From: Thermoplasmata archaeon
Lineage (GTDB): Archaea > Thermoplasmatota > JAKEGO01
Direction of reading: 5' to 3'
DNA: 12,788 nucleotides
Assembly (NCBI GenBank): GCA_022615805.1
Contig: JAKEGO010000081.1
Span: 1-12,788 of the forward strand
Every line of letters begins with the position of its first letter. Position 1 is the stretch's first letter. Under the pieces are notes generated by a model, which worked only from the letters and a program-made list of their open reading frames with translations, had not been told where the DNA came from and did not search any database. Below are positions 7,065 to 12,788 of this stretch, piece by piece. The position numbers were made by a program, and so were the translations under genes.

Positions 7065-8105
7065 ATGTCCCTGGATGCGATGGTCGAGGGGCGCGATGTC
7101 GTCGAGCGCTTCCTGCGTTCCCATCCGACGCCGATGCCCGGCGACTCATTGATCACCATCGAGGACGCCGGGGACGCGATCATCGTGAACGCGGCCTTCG
7201 GTTCGCGCACGAACATGGCGCTCGCCCACCTGCTCTCCACCATGCTCGCGGCGCGAAGCGGGTCGAGCGTGCAGAAGCAGGTCGATCCCACGAGGATCCT
7301 CCTCAGGACAACGCTCCGGAAAGCGGCGTCCGAGGCGGAGAGGCTGCTCTTCGACACCGATCCCGCGATGCTCGAGGAAATAATCCGGAGGAGCCTCCTG
7401 AATTCCAACGAGGTGCGGTGGCACGTCTTCCAGGTCGCCCGAAAGTTCGGCGCGGTCCGGCGCGATGCCGACGTGTCGCGGATGGGGATGTCGGTGGTGA
7501 ACCGGTATCGTGGAACCGTCCTGTACGACGAGGCGGTCGCGAGCTACCTGTGGGACAGGATGGACATCGACAGCGCCGCGGACGTGCTCCGATGGATACG
7601 CGACGGCAGCATAACCGTCACGAGGACGCCCATCTCGCCCATCGGGCGGAGCGGGATGGACCGGTACGGAGACCTGATGCGGCCCTTCAGATCGGACCTC
7701 GCGATACTGCGCGCGCTCGAAACGAGGCTCAGGGAACAGCGGATGGCGCTGGTCTGCATCTCGTGCCAGAACGTCTTCCATGTAAAAGCGGAGCGGGGCC
7801 GCGCCTTCGAATGCGGGCGCTGCGGCTCGGCGATGGTGGCGGCGGTGCAGCCCTGGAGGGCGGACAGGAAGGAGCTGGCCCATGACCTCGGTTCCCGCGC
7901 GGGAGCGAAGCCCTTCGTCCTGGCCGCGAACCTCGTGAGGGAGCACGGAGACCGCGCGGTCATGTGCCTCGCCGCTCGAGGGATCGGGCCGACGACGGCG
8001 GCACGTCTGCTACGCCTGTACGGTTACGATGACATCGAGCTCCTGCGGGGAATAATGCAGGCCGAGGTGACCTTCGCCCGCACCCACAGGTTCTGGGACA
8101 GATGA
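7065..8105 (+). CDS. Stand-alone C-terminal region of an archaeal Lhr-type helicase (no motor domains)
   Basis: The product has 346 residues. Residues about 27-80 (SLITIEDAGDAIIVNAAFGS, then TNMALAHLL and DPTRILL) match the start of the Lhr C-terminal region. Residues 231-253 form a zinc ribbon, with Cys231-x2-Cys234 (CISC) and Cys250-x2-Cys253 (CGRC). The end (ANLVREHGDRAVMCLAARGI, then GPTTAARLLRLYG and TFARTHRFW) matches the last segment of archaeal Lhr proteins, including the HhH-like GIGP motif and a terminal F-W. Full archaeal Lhr proteins are typically about 850-950 residues. The two RecA domains and winged helix expected before this region are absent, and upstream DNA is AT-rich promoter sequence with no helicase remnant in any frame I could see. 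This looks like a free-standing domain rather than a frameshift. Function is inferred: nucleic-acid binding, possibly with a motor encoded elsewhere. The start at 7065 was chosen from the TATA spacing. Confidence 0.8.
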   Translation: MSLDAMVEGRDVVERFLRSHPTPMPGDSLITIEDAGDAIIVNAAFGSRTNMALAHLLSTMLAARSGSSVQKQVDPTRILLRTTLRKAASEAERLLFDTDPAMLEEIIRRSLLNSNEVRWHVFQVARKFGAVRRDADVSRMGMSVVNRYRGTVLYDEAVASYLWDRMDIDSAADVLRWIRDGSITVTRTPISPIGRSGMDRYGDLMRPFRSDLAILRALETRLREQRMALVCISCQNVFHVKAERGRAFECGRCGSAMVAAVQPWRADRKELAHDLGSRAGAKPFVLAANLVREHGDRAVMCLAARGIGPTTAARLLRLYGYDDIELLRGIMQAEVTFARTHRFWDR

Positions 8106-8174
8106 GGGGGCAATGGTCCACCTGCCCTTGCCGGCGTCCTTTCCGACCGCTGAATGAGCGTCCGACCTCAATAG

Positions 8175-8183
8175 TTTTATTTA
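8175..8183 (+). promoter_or_regulatory. TATA box of the 89-residue gene
   Basis: TTTTATTTA in the context AATAGTTTTATTTAGTGG is centred about 28 nt before ATG 8207, consistent with a leaderless start there. It lies downstream of the Lhr-like stop codon, so this gene and the antiporter form their own transcription unit. Confidence 0.6.
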
Positions 8184-8206
8184 GTGGCACCCCGCTAGTC
8201 GAAACC

Positions 8207-8476
8207 ATGAACTGGACCGTGCTGAAGGTCTCGGACGCGAAGGTGTTGAACGCCTTGCTAGCCCACGACATCGTGAGCAGGCAGAGCGTCTCGGTCCGCG
8301 ACGACACGGACGGCGGCAAGGTCGTGCTCATCGAAGGGTCGGACGAGGCGCTGGCGATGGCGAGGGACATCGCCCGGGATTCCGCGATGAAGGACGACGA
8401 TGCGAAGCGCTGGTACGACCGCATCCGGGAGGAAGAGGCATCGGTCGCCATTGGGTTGGGAGCGATCTTCGATTGA
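8207..8476 (+). CDS. Small uncharacterised protein upstream of the antiporter
   Basis: The product has 89 residues and I do not recognise its family. It begins MNWTVLKVSDAKVLNALLAH and has a beta strand (KVVLIEG, residues 38-44) followed by an Ala/Asp-rich helix (DEALAMARDIARDSA). The C-terminal part is charged (WYDRIREEE). The pattern resembles a small alpha/beta fold, is overall acidic, and has no Cys, signal peptide or membrane segment, so it is probably cytoplasmic. The frame is open further upstream (to 8102), but the TATA box at 8175-8183 would lie inside that longer reading and points to ATG 8207 as a leaderless start. It precedes the antiporter by 51 bp on the same strand, so co-transcription is likely. 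A regulatory or accessory role for the antiporter is only a guess. Confidence 0.7.
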   Translation: MNWTVLKVSDAKVLNALLAHDIVSRQSVSVRDDTDGGKVVLIEGSDEALAMARDIARDSAMKDDDAKRWYDRIREEEASVAIGLGAIFD

Positions 8477-8515
8477 CGCGGTCCTATCAGACGTCCATGG
8501 TCCGTTCGATGGTGC

Positions 8516-8520
8516 GGTGA
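8516..8520 (+). promoter_or_regulatory. Ribosome binding site of the antiporter gene
   Basis: GGTGA lies seven bases before ATG 8528, in the spacer after the 89-residue gene. Its presence, with no TATA box nearby, fits an internal operon gene. Confidence 0.55.
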
Positions 8521-8527
8521 ACCGTTC

Positions 8528-9754
8528 ATGGCAGAAACGCTGGAGGACGTCCTTTTTGCCGTCATACTGCTGCTGCTCCTGAGTCGGGTCCTGGGGGTCG
8601 TCGCCAGGCGGTTAGGTGCCGCGACACTCGTTGGGAACGTGCTCGCAGGGCTGCTGCTCGGCCCGGTGCTCATAGCCGCGTCCGCAAGTTTCGGCCTCAG
8701 GTGGGGGATAAAGCCCTCGGACCCCGTACGCGTGTTCGCCGACTTCGGCATCCTCATCCTGATGCTCTACACTGGAATCACGACCGACTTCCACAGCATC
8801 CGCATGGTCCGGAGGGCGAGCATCCTCGTCGGTATAGGAGGCGTCGCCGCGACCTTCCTCATGATCTTCGGGGCACTGGCGCTCTCGGGCTTCGACATCC
8901 CCTCGTCACTGTTCATCGCCGTGCTGCTCAGCAACACGGCGATCGAGGTGAGCGTCGGGATCCTCCAGAGGTTCCCCGAGTCGCGGCTCAAATCCGCCGT
9001 CATCGGGGCTTCCTTCGTCGACGACATCCTGGCGGTCATCCTGCTCGGGATAGTATCCTCGGCGGTGTTCGTCGGAGGCCCGGAACCGGAGTCGATCGCG
9101 GTCCTCGGTGCGAAGGTCGTCGGCTTCCTCGTGGTCTCGCTCATCGCGGTATCCTGGGCGCTCGACCGCCTGCTCGACAGGCTTCTCAGGAAGGAGGAGA
9201 GCGTCATGCTCACGGCCACCCTCCTGACGGGGCTCGCATTCGCACTCCTCGCGGGTCAGATGGGCGTCCATCCGGTCATCGGCGCATACGTTGCGGGGTT
9301 CGTCATCGGAAGGTGGGGCTCGAAACCGGACCCGATGCTCGACCACAGCATCGCGCGGGGGAAGCTCGTCCGCGAGCTGGAGCCGCCCCTGACCGCCTTC
9401 TTCGCGCCGTTCTTCTTCGGGTACGTCGGGCTCCTCATGGTCACTGCGGGCGACCCGGACTGGTACGAGGTGGGAGCCCTCGTGGCGGGGCTGACGACCC
9501 TCGCCCTGGCGGGTAAGGTCATCGGCTGCGGTCTCGGCGCCCGCTTCTCCGGCTTCGGATGGAAGGAGGGCGTGGTCATCGGCGTGGCCATGGGTGGGAG
9601 GGGCGGTCTCGAGCTCGTCCTGCTCAGGTTCGGCCTCGATTCCGAGGTCATAACGGGGACGCAGTTCTCCGCGATGGTCGGCGTGATCCTGATGACGGTC
9701 CTGGTGAGCCCCATCCTCTTCGGCCGATCGGCGAGGCGTTTGCTGGGACGTTGA
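8528..9754 (+). CDS. CPA2-family cation/proton antiporter (membrane domain only)
   Basis: The product is a 408-residue integral membrane protein with about 12-13 hydrophobic segments, beginning LFAVILLLLLSRVLGVVARR. Diagnostic features are: the TM5-type motif SFVDDILAVILL with an Asp165-Asp166 pair, typical of electrogenic NapA/NhaA-like carriers; the unwound-helix-like segment LLSNTAIEVSVGIL (134-146); a lysine in a late helix (Lys330, LALAGKVIG); and the CPA2 signature MGGRGGLELV (355-364). There is no cytoplasmic TrkA-N/RCK domain, unlike KefB/KefC, so regulation by nucleotide or glutathione through such a domain is not expected. Family role: exchange of Na+ or K+ for H+ across the cytoplasmic membrane, for pH and ion homeostasis. 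The ion specificity cannot be read from the sequence. It is probably co-transcribed with the 89-residue gene upstream and converges with the GltB-like operon, leaving a 77-bp gap. Confidence 0.9.
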   Translation: MAETLEDVLFAVILLLLLSRVLGVVARRLGAATLVGNVLAGLLLGPVLIAASASFGLRWGIKPSDPVRVFADFGILILMLYTGITTDFHSIRMVRRASILVGIGGVAATFLMIFGALALSGFDIPSSLFIAVLLSNTAIEVSVGILQRFPESRLKSAVIGASFVDDILAVILLGIVSSAVFVGGPEPESIAVLGAKVVGFLVVSLIAVSWALDRLLDRLLRKEESVMLTATLLTGLAFALLAGQMGVHPVIGAYVAGFVIGRWGSKPDPMLDHSIARGKLVRELEPPLTAFFAPFFFGYVGLLMVTAGDPDWYEVGALVAGLTTLALAGKVIGCGLGARFSGFGWKEGVVIGVAMGGRGGLELVLLRFGLDSEVITGTQFSAMVGVILMTVLVSPILFGRSARRLLGR

Positions 9755-9831
9755 TCGTCGGATGGTCCGAATGGGCTTCCTTCGGCGGTCCGTGGCATTG
9801 GCCTTCCGCCTTCCTCATCTGCCCACGCGCA

Positions 9832-11109
9832 TCAATGCTGCCACATCGGCAACACCCGCTCGTACCCCATGAGCTTGATGCCCGTTATCGTCGCGGCGTC
9901 GTACGTCATCGCGCGGACGTCCTCGATGGTGATCTCGGAAACGTCGTGGTGGCCCGTCAGGGCGATGAACATGCGTAGCTCCTGGTCCGTGGCGCGAACG
10001 TAGTTGCGGACCCACTTGAGGGCGTTGCCCTCATTGAACCTCTTCTCCGCGCCGGCCAGGCCGGCCGGGCACTCGCCGCGGACGCAATGGTCGAAACAGT
10101 TGAGGCAGCCCATCGAGACGAGGAACGGCAGGTCCATGCCGACCGCCGAGGCACCCATGGCAAGGGCCTTGAACACGTCGGACGCGGTCATCATGCCGCC
10201 GTTCACGAGGACCTTCGGGCCGCCGCGCGTGACGCCCGCCAACTGCAGGGCGCGCCTGACACCGCCGAAAACGCCGATGAGGGGCGTCCCCGACTCGTCC
10301 CCCACGAGGCTCGGGACCGCGGTGCCGATGGTCTCGGAGGCGTCCACCACGATGGCGTCCACGCCGGCGTCCACGGCGATCTTGATGTCGGCGACGAGGT
10401 CGCCCGCCGCGAACTGGAGGAGGACAGGGACCTCCCACTCGGTCACCTCGCGGACCGTCTCGACGACGAGCCTGATGTCCTCCGGGGAGTCGATGTCGAG
10501 GTGTCTCGGCGGGCTGAGCGCGTCAGCACCCTTCGGCAGCGCCCTGATCTCGGCGATCTCCTTCGTGATCTTCTCGGCGAACAGCATGCCACCCATCCCG
10601 GGCTTCGCGCCATTCCCGATGGATATCTCGACGGCGTCTGCCGCCCTGATGTAGTCCCTGTCCACCCCGTACCTTCCGGAGGCGACCTGGGTGATGGTCC
10701 TGGCGCCCTTGGCGAGCGTCTTGCGCTCGGCCTGCGAGAGGCCTCCCTGGCCGGTGTCGAATCCCATGCCGAACTCGGCGGCCGCCTCGGCGAGCACGAG
10801 CCTCGCGGCCGGAGTCAGTGCGCCCAGGGACATCGGCGCGACGTAGAACGGCCGTTCCAACACGAGCGGCCTCGCGCGCCCCTCGCCGATGACGACCCTG
10901 GTGCCGACGAGGGTCCTCACGGCATCGACCGGCAACCGCGCGGCCTGCGCGGGCGTTATCACGACGTCGTCAAGCGTCGGGTGGGGGCGGAGCATGCCGA
11001 AGCCGCGCATCGGTGCGCGCCCGATCTCCCTCGCCTGCCTGACGTGAGCAATGGACCTTGCGTACCATTCGTCGCCGGCGGGCTCCGGCCCTGGCCTCCC
11101 AGGCATCAT
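9832..11109 (-). CDS. gltB: Glutamate-synthase-type FMN/Fe-S domain protein (GltB central/FMN region)
   Basis: The product has 425 residues and covers the FMN-binding barrel of glutamate synthase without the glutaminase domain. Conserved blocks are FYVAPMSLGALTPAARLVLA (88-107), DTGQGGLS (118-125), ASGRYGV (143-149), EISIGNGAKPGMGG (161-174), LSPPRHLDIDS (198-208) and VNGGMMTASDVFKALAMGAS (302-321, phosphate-binding region). The iron-sulfur motif is C335-x2-C338-x3-C342-x4-C347 (GCLNCFDHCVRGECPAG). Two expected features differ from classical GltB as I remember it: the Lys of the VKLVSE strand is Gln232 (LLQFAAG), and the HDGGTGA loop reads DASETIGTA (256-264). The family reaction is reductive transfer of ammonia to 2-oxoglutarate on FMN. 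Given the changes, the actual substrate is uncertain. The start overlaps the previous stop as ATGA (two tandem ATGs at 11109 and 11106) after an AAGGAGGGG site. The second ATG has slightly better spacing. Confidence 0.85.
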   Translation of the reverse strand: MMPGRPGPEPAGDEWYARSIAHVRQAREIGRAPMRGFGMLRPHPTLDDVVITPAQAARLPVDAVRTLVGTRVVIGEGRARPLVLERPFYVAPMSLGALTPAARLVLAEAAAEFGMGFDTGQGGLSQAERKTLAKGARTITQVASGRYGVDRDYIRAADAVEISIGNGAKPGMGGMLFAEKITKEIAEIRALPKGADALSPPRHLDIDSPEDIRLVVETVREVTEWEVPVLLQFAAGDLVADIKIAVDAGVDAIVVDASETIGTAVPSLVGDESGTPLIGVFGGVRRALQLAGVTRGGPKVLVNGGMMTASDVFKALAMGASAVGMDLPFLVSMGCLNCFDHCVRGECPAGLAGAEKRFNEGNALKWVRNYVRATDQELRMFIALTGHHDVSEITIEDVRAMTYDAATITGIKLMGYERVLPMWQH

Positions 11110-12032
11110 CTCCCCTCCTTGGAACGTTTGATCGACGCCATCAGCTTCTCCCTCTTGCTGCGGATCTCGGCGAGCTTCTCCTCGAGGTCCATCGTCCTGT
11201 CGAGCTGTTCGTTCCCGTTCTCGTCGGGCGCCTCCTCCACGCGTATCGCGGTGCCGCCGGGGCTCCCTTGGCCATCCTGCGCGGCCGACGGCTCGACGGT
11301 CGTGACGTCGATGACATCCTCGCTTGCGTCCCTCTCGTTACCCCCTTCGCCCTCCGGTTCGATGTCGACGTCAGCGAACAGCTCCTCCGCCTTGAAGAAC
11401 GGGCGGGTGCTCTCCGGAACGATCTTCCGAAGGGTGGTCACCCCCTGGATCCCGTTGGCCGACAGGAACTTGGCGACCGCGGTGACCTCCTCGGCGCTCG
11501 CCTGCGCGATGGTTGTGTTCTTGCCAGTGTTCGTGATGGTGCCCCCGACGTATATCTCGCCGCCGATCATCCACTGGCCGAGGCTGGCGCCGACGTTGCC
11601 GGTGATGATGATCGTCCCGCCCTGCATGTACTCGCCGACGAAGGAACCGGCGTACCCGTCGATGACGCAGATGCCGCCCTTCAGGTTGATACCGATGCGG
11701 TCCCCGGCATTGCCCTTGACGACGAGCGTCCCGCCCGACATGTACACGCCCGCGCCCGACGCTACGTGACCGTTGATGATGATCTCCCCGCCCGACATGG
11801 AGTCGCCCGCGAAGCGGCCGCAGGGCCCCTCGAGGGTGAGCCTGCCGCCCGCGTTGTACGCACCGAAGTAGTCGCCTCCGACGCCCGAGATGCGGGTTTT
11901 GCCCTGGGAGAGGCCCACTGCGATGTTGTGCTGCCCGGTGAGCCCCTCGATCTTGACGACCTTGCCCTTTGAGACGTAACCTCGGATGTCGGTATTTATC
12001 CTCCGGCCCTCGGAGATGGTGTCTCCTGTCAT
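11106..12032 (-). CDS. GXGXG beta-helix protein (glutamate synthase C-terminal-like subunit) with acidic coiled-coil tail
   Basis: The product has 308 residues. Residues about 24-164 form a right-handed beta-helix of the GltB GXGXG type. GG-turns recur about every 20 residues (AGGRLTL, MSGGEIIING, MSGGTLVVKG, LKGGICVIDG, MQGGTIIITG, MIGGEIYVGG). Residues 165-216 keep the usual closing segment (GKNTTIAQ through FKAEE). The same fold occurs in archaeal split glutamate synthases, MgsB/GlxC-type proteins and formylmethanofuran dehydrogenase subunit C. The neighbouring FMN gene decides for the GltB type. Residues about 220-278 are an acidic, low-complexity linker, and 279-308 (DLEEKLAEIRSKREKLMASI) look like a coiled coil. 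This tail is not part of the classical domain. The in-frame GTG at 12056 is an alternative start, but ATG 12032 has a GGGGGAG site (12041-12047) eight bases upstream and fits the TATA box at 12071-12079, which would sit too close to the GTG. Confidence 0.85.
   Translation of the reverse strand: MTGDTISEGRRINTDIRGYVSKGKVVKIEGLTGQHNIAVGLSQGKTRISGVGGDYFGAYNAGGRLTLEGPCGRFAGDSMSGGEIIINGHVASGAGVYMSGGTLVVKGNAGDRIGINLKGGICVIDGYAGSFVGEYMQGGTIIITGNVGASLGQWMIGGEIYVGGTITNTGKNTTIAQASAEEVTAVAKFLSANGIQGVTTLRKIVPESTRPFFKAEELFADVDIEPEGEGGNERDASEDVIDVTTVEPSAAQDGQGSPGGTAIRVEEAPDENGNEQLDRTMDLEEKLAEIRSKREKLMASIKRSKEGR
11111..11120 (-). promoter_or_regulatory. Ribosome binding site of the GltB-like gene
   Basis: The minus strand reads AAGGAGGGGA just before the tandem ATGATG. 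It lies inside the 3' end of the upstream coding region, and with the ATGA overlap it indicates translational coupling of the two subunits. Confidence 0.7.
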
Positions 12033-12070
12033 AGTTCGAACTCCCCCGACGTTCACGATATTCCGCCTTC

Positions 12071-12079
12071 TTAATTAAA
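12071..12079 (-). promoter_or_regulatory. TATA box of the GXGXG-gltB operon
   Basis: The minus strand reads TTTAATTAA in an otherwise GC-rich region. It predicts transcription from about 12048, just upstream of the GGGGGAG ribosome binding site, and so supports ATG 12032 as the start. Confidence 0.55.
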
Positions 12080-12140
12080 CCCTTTGGTAAGCGCTGGTCG
12101 AACCGTCGCGCCCCTCCGGCGGACCCGGCCTCCGGGGAAG

Positions 12141-12171
12141 GGGGGCACCCAGACATCGCAAGGGTGTCCCC
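12141..12171. repeat. Strong inverted repeat in the divergent gltB-operon/mazG-like intergenic region
   Basis: GGGGGCACCC (12141-12150) pairs with GGGTGTCCCC (12162-12171) over ten base pairs with one G-T pair, around an 11-base loop. It lies about 60 bp left of the TATA box of the pyrophosphohydrolase gene and about 60 bp beyond the TATA box of the GXGXG gene, outside both predicted transcripts. It may be a protein-binding site or a structural remnant. Confidence 0.45.
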
Positions 12172-12206
12172 ATGCCCGATGAAGGGCTCCAGGTCACACC
12201 CACCTC

Positions 12207-12216
12207 CCTTTATCTA
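12207..12216 (+). promoter_or_regulatory. TATA box of the nucleotide pyrophosphohydrolase gene
   Basis: CCTTTATCTA is centred about 26 nt before ATG 12238, consistent with a leaderless transcript. An ATG at 12228 is out of frame and too close to the box. Confidence 0.5.
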
Positions 12217-12237
12217 CCATCGAGCGCATGACGCGCC

Positions 12238-12600
12238 ATGGGCGATCTGGAGGACCTGAGAACGCTCGTCAGGGCGTTCATCGAGGAGCGCGACTGGGTG
12301 AGGTTCCACAACGCGAAGGACCTCTCGGCCGCCATCGCCATCGAGGCCGCCGAGCTCCAGGAGGTCTTCCTCTGGAAGACCCGCGAGGAGGCGGACGCCG
12401 CCATGCGCGACCCGGAGGCCAGACGGAGGGTCGAGGCAGAGGTCGCCGACGTCATGATCTTCCTCCTGTCCCTCGCCGACAGGTACGGCGTAGACCTCGC
12501 CGCCGCCGTGGAGCGGAAGGTGCGCGAGAACGCCGGGAAGTACCCCGCCGACAAGGTCCGCGGGAGGGCGGTGAAGTACACGGAACTGAAGAAAGAATGA
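12238..12600 (+). CDS. MazG-like nucleotide pyrophosphohydrolase (dCTPase/RS21-C6 type)
   Basis: The product is a 120-residue all-alpha protein and is full length for the family. Residues 20-46 (WVRFHNAKDLSAAIAIEAAE, then LQEVFLW) carry the FH-N motif and the first metal-binding Glu pair (Glu36, Glu39). EVADVMIFLLSLADRYGVDL (68-87) carries the second acidic pair, Glu68 and Asp71, of the E-x2-D motif. RENAGKYPADKVRG and the ending KYTEL match the DCTPP1-like group. The family hydrolyses (d)NTPs, often dCTP or modified dCTP, to the monophosphate and pyrophosphate in a Mg-dependent reaction, as nucleotide-pool housekeeping in the cytoplasm. The exact nucleotide preference is not visible. The gene is leaderless by TATA spacing and divergent from the GXGXG-gltB operon. 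I see no functional link to that operon. Confidence 0.88.
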   Translation: MGDLEDLRTLVRAFIEERDWVRFHNAKDLSAAIAIEAAELQEVFLWKTREEADAAMRDPEARRRVEAEVADVMIFLLSLADRYGVDLAAAVERKVRENAGKYPADKVRGRAVKYTELKKE

Positions 12601-12788
12601 CGGGGGACGCGGGCCATGGGGGGGCACGGCTGCAGGGGGGAGTGCTGTGGGAGGAAGGCCCGCAGCGGGCAGGGGAATTCGGGGAACGATCGATGGCGCG
12701 AGGGAGCCGCGAAGGGAGGACCTGGCACGCGGCGCGAGCCATGCCGTGGTCGAGCGCGCAGGCGGACACGAATGGCACCTTGCAGGGC
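12601..12788. other. GC-rich end region with no recognised gene
   Basis: The region is very G-rich on the plus strand (runs such as ATGGGGGGGCACGG and GCAGGGGGGAG). Open frames cross it on both strands, but none has a ribosome binding site, promoter or recognisable protein. No T-rich terminator was seen after the pyrophosphohydrolase stop codon. Confidence 0.5.

Noticed and set aside
7146..7946. Minus-strand ORF of 266 codons across the Lhr-like gene
   Set aside because: It is a shadow frame, rich in Arg, His and Pro with no domain. The plus frame has family motifs and zinc-binding Cys.
9755..9831. Terminator between the convergent antiporter and GltB-like genes
   Set aside because: No clear T-run or strong hairpin was seen in the 77-bp gap, so none is called.
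10087..11769. Plus-strand ORF of 560 codons opposite the GltB-like operon
   Set aside because: It is an antisense shadow of two genes with clear family motifs, it crosses their junction, and it has no promoter.
12033..12056. GTG start eight codons earlier for the GXGXG protein
   Set aside because: It is too close to the TATA box at 12071-12079, and the GGGGGAG ribosome binding site lies after it and before ATG 12032.
12616..12788. Plus-strand frame opening at ATG 12616 and running off the edge (MGGHGCRGECCG and on)
   Set aside because: It is low-complexity Gly/Arg-rich translation of GC-rich DNA with no ribosome binding site or TATA box. There is not enough to call a gene.

Overview
The window looks like a GC-rich archaeal chromosome segment, most likely from the Thermoplasmatota (for example a Methanomassiliicoccales-like lineage). 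That placement is an inference. It rests on archaeal TATA-type boxes 26-30 nt before several start codons (leaderless genes), GGTGA/GGAGG-type ribosome binding sites on internal genes, a stand-alone archaeal Lhr-type C-terminal region, and a glutamate-synthase-like enzyme split into domain-sized genes. No rRNA, tRNA, CRISPR array, transposase or integrase was recognised.

Layout. Positions 1-6435 (minus strand) hold the 5' part of one enormous gene that runs off the left edge. It encodes a secreted surface protein of at least 2145 residues: signal peptide, a beta-rich N-terminal region, one SdrD B-like domain, then 17 tandem DUF11/DUF7507-type repeats of 106-107 residues (318 or 321 bp each), with an 18th beginning at the edge. 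A 629-bp divergent intergenic region (6436-7064) follows. It contains a strikingly AT-rich island with TATA-like boxes on both strands and two near-identical palindromic elements. On the plus strand come a C-terminal-only Lhr-helicase-like protein (7065-8105), an 89-residue unknown protein (8207-8476), and a CPA2-type cation/proton antiporter (8528-9754). The last two form a likely operon.

Convergent to these, on the minus strand, is a two-gene operon (12032-9832): a GXGXG beta-helix protein with an unusual acidic, coiled-coil tail, and an FMN/Fe-S glutamate-synthase-type oxidoreductase. The two genes are coupled by an ATGA overlap. Their divergent neighbour is a leaderless MazG-like/dCTPase-type nucleotide pyrophosphohydrolase (12238-12600). 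The last 188 bp hold no recognisable gene.

The most notable points are: the internal architecture of the giant repeat array, including a 1278-bp (four-unit) higher-order periodicity; the paired palindromes in the long presumptive leader of the giant gene; the orphan Lhr C-terminal region with its own promoter; and the GltB-like pair, which has altered active-site motifs, a four-Cys cluster motif and no adjacent glutaminase or NADPH subunit. Nothing here can be called a proven new system. The GltB-like pair and the repeat array are the best candidates for follow-up.
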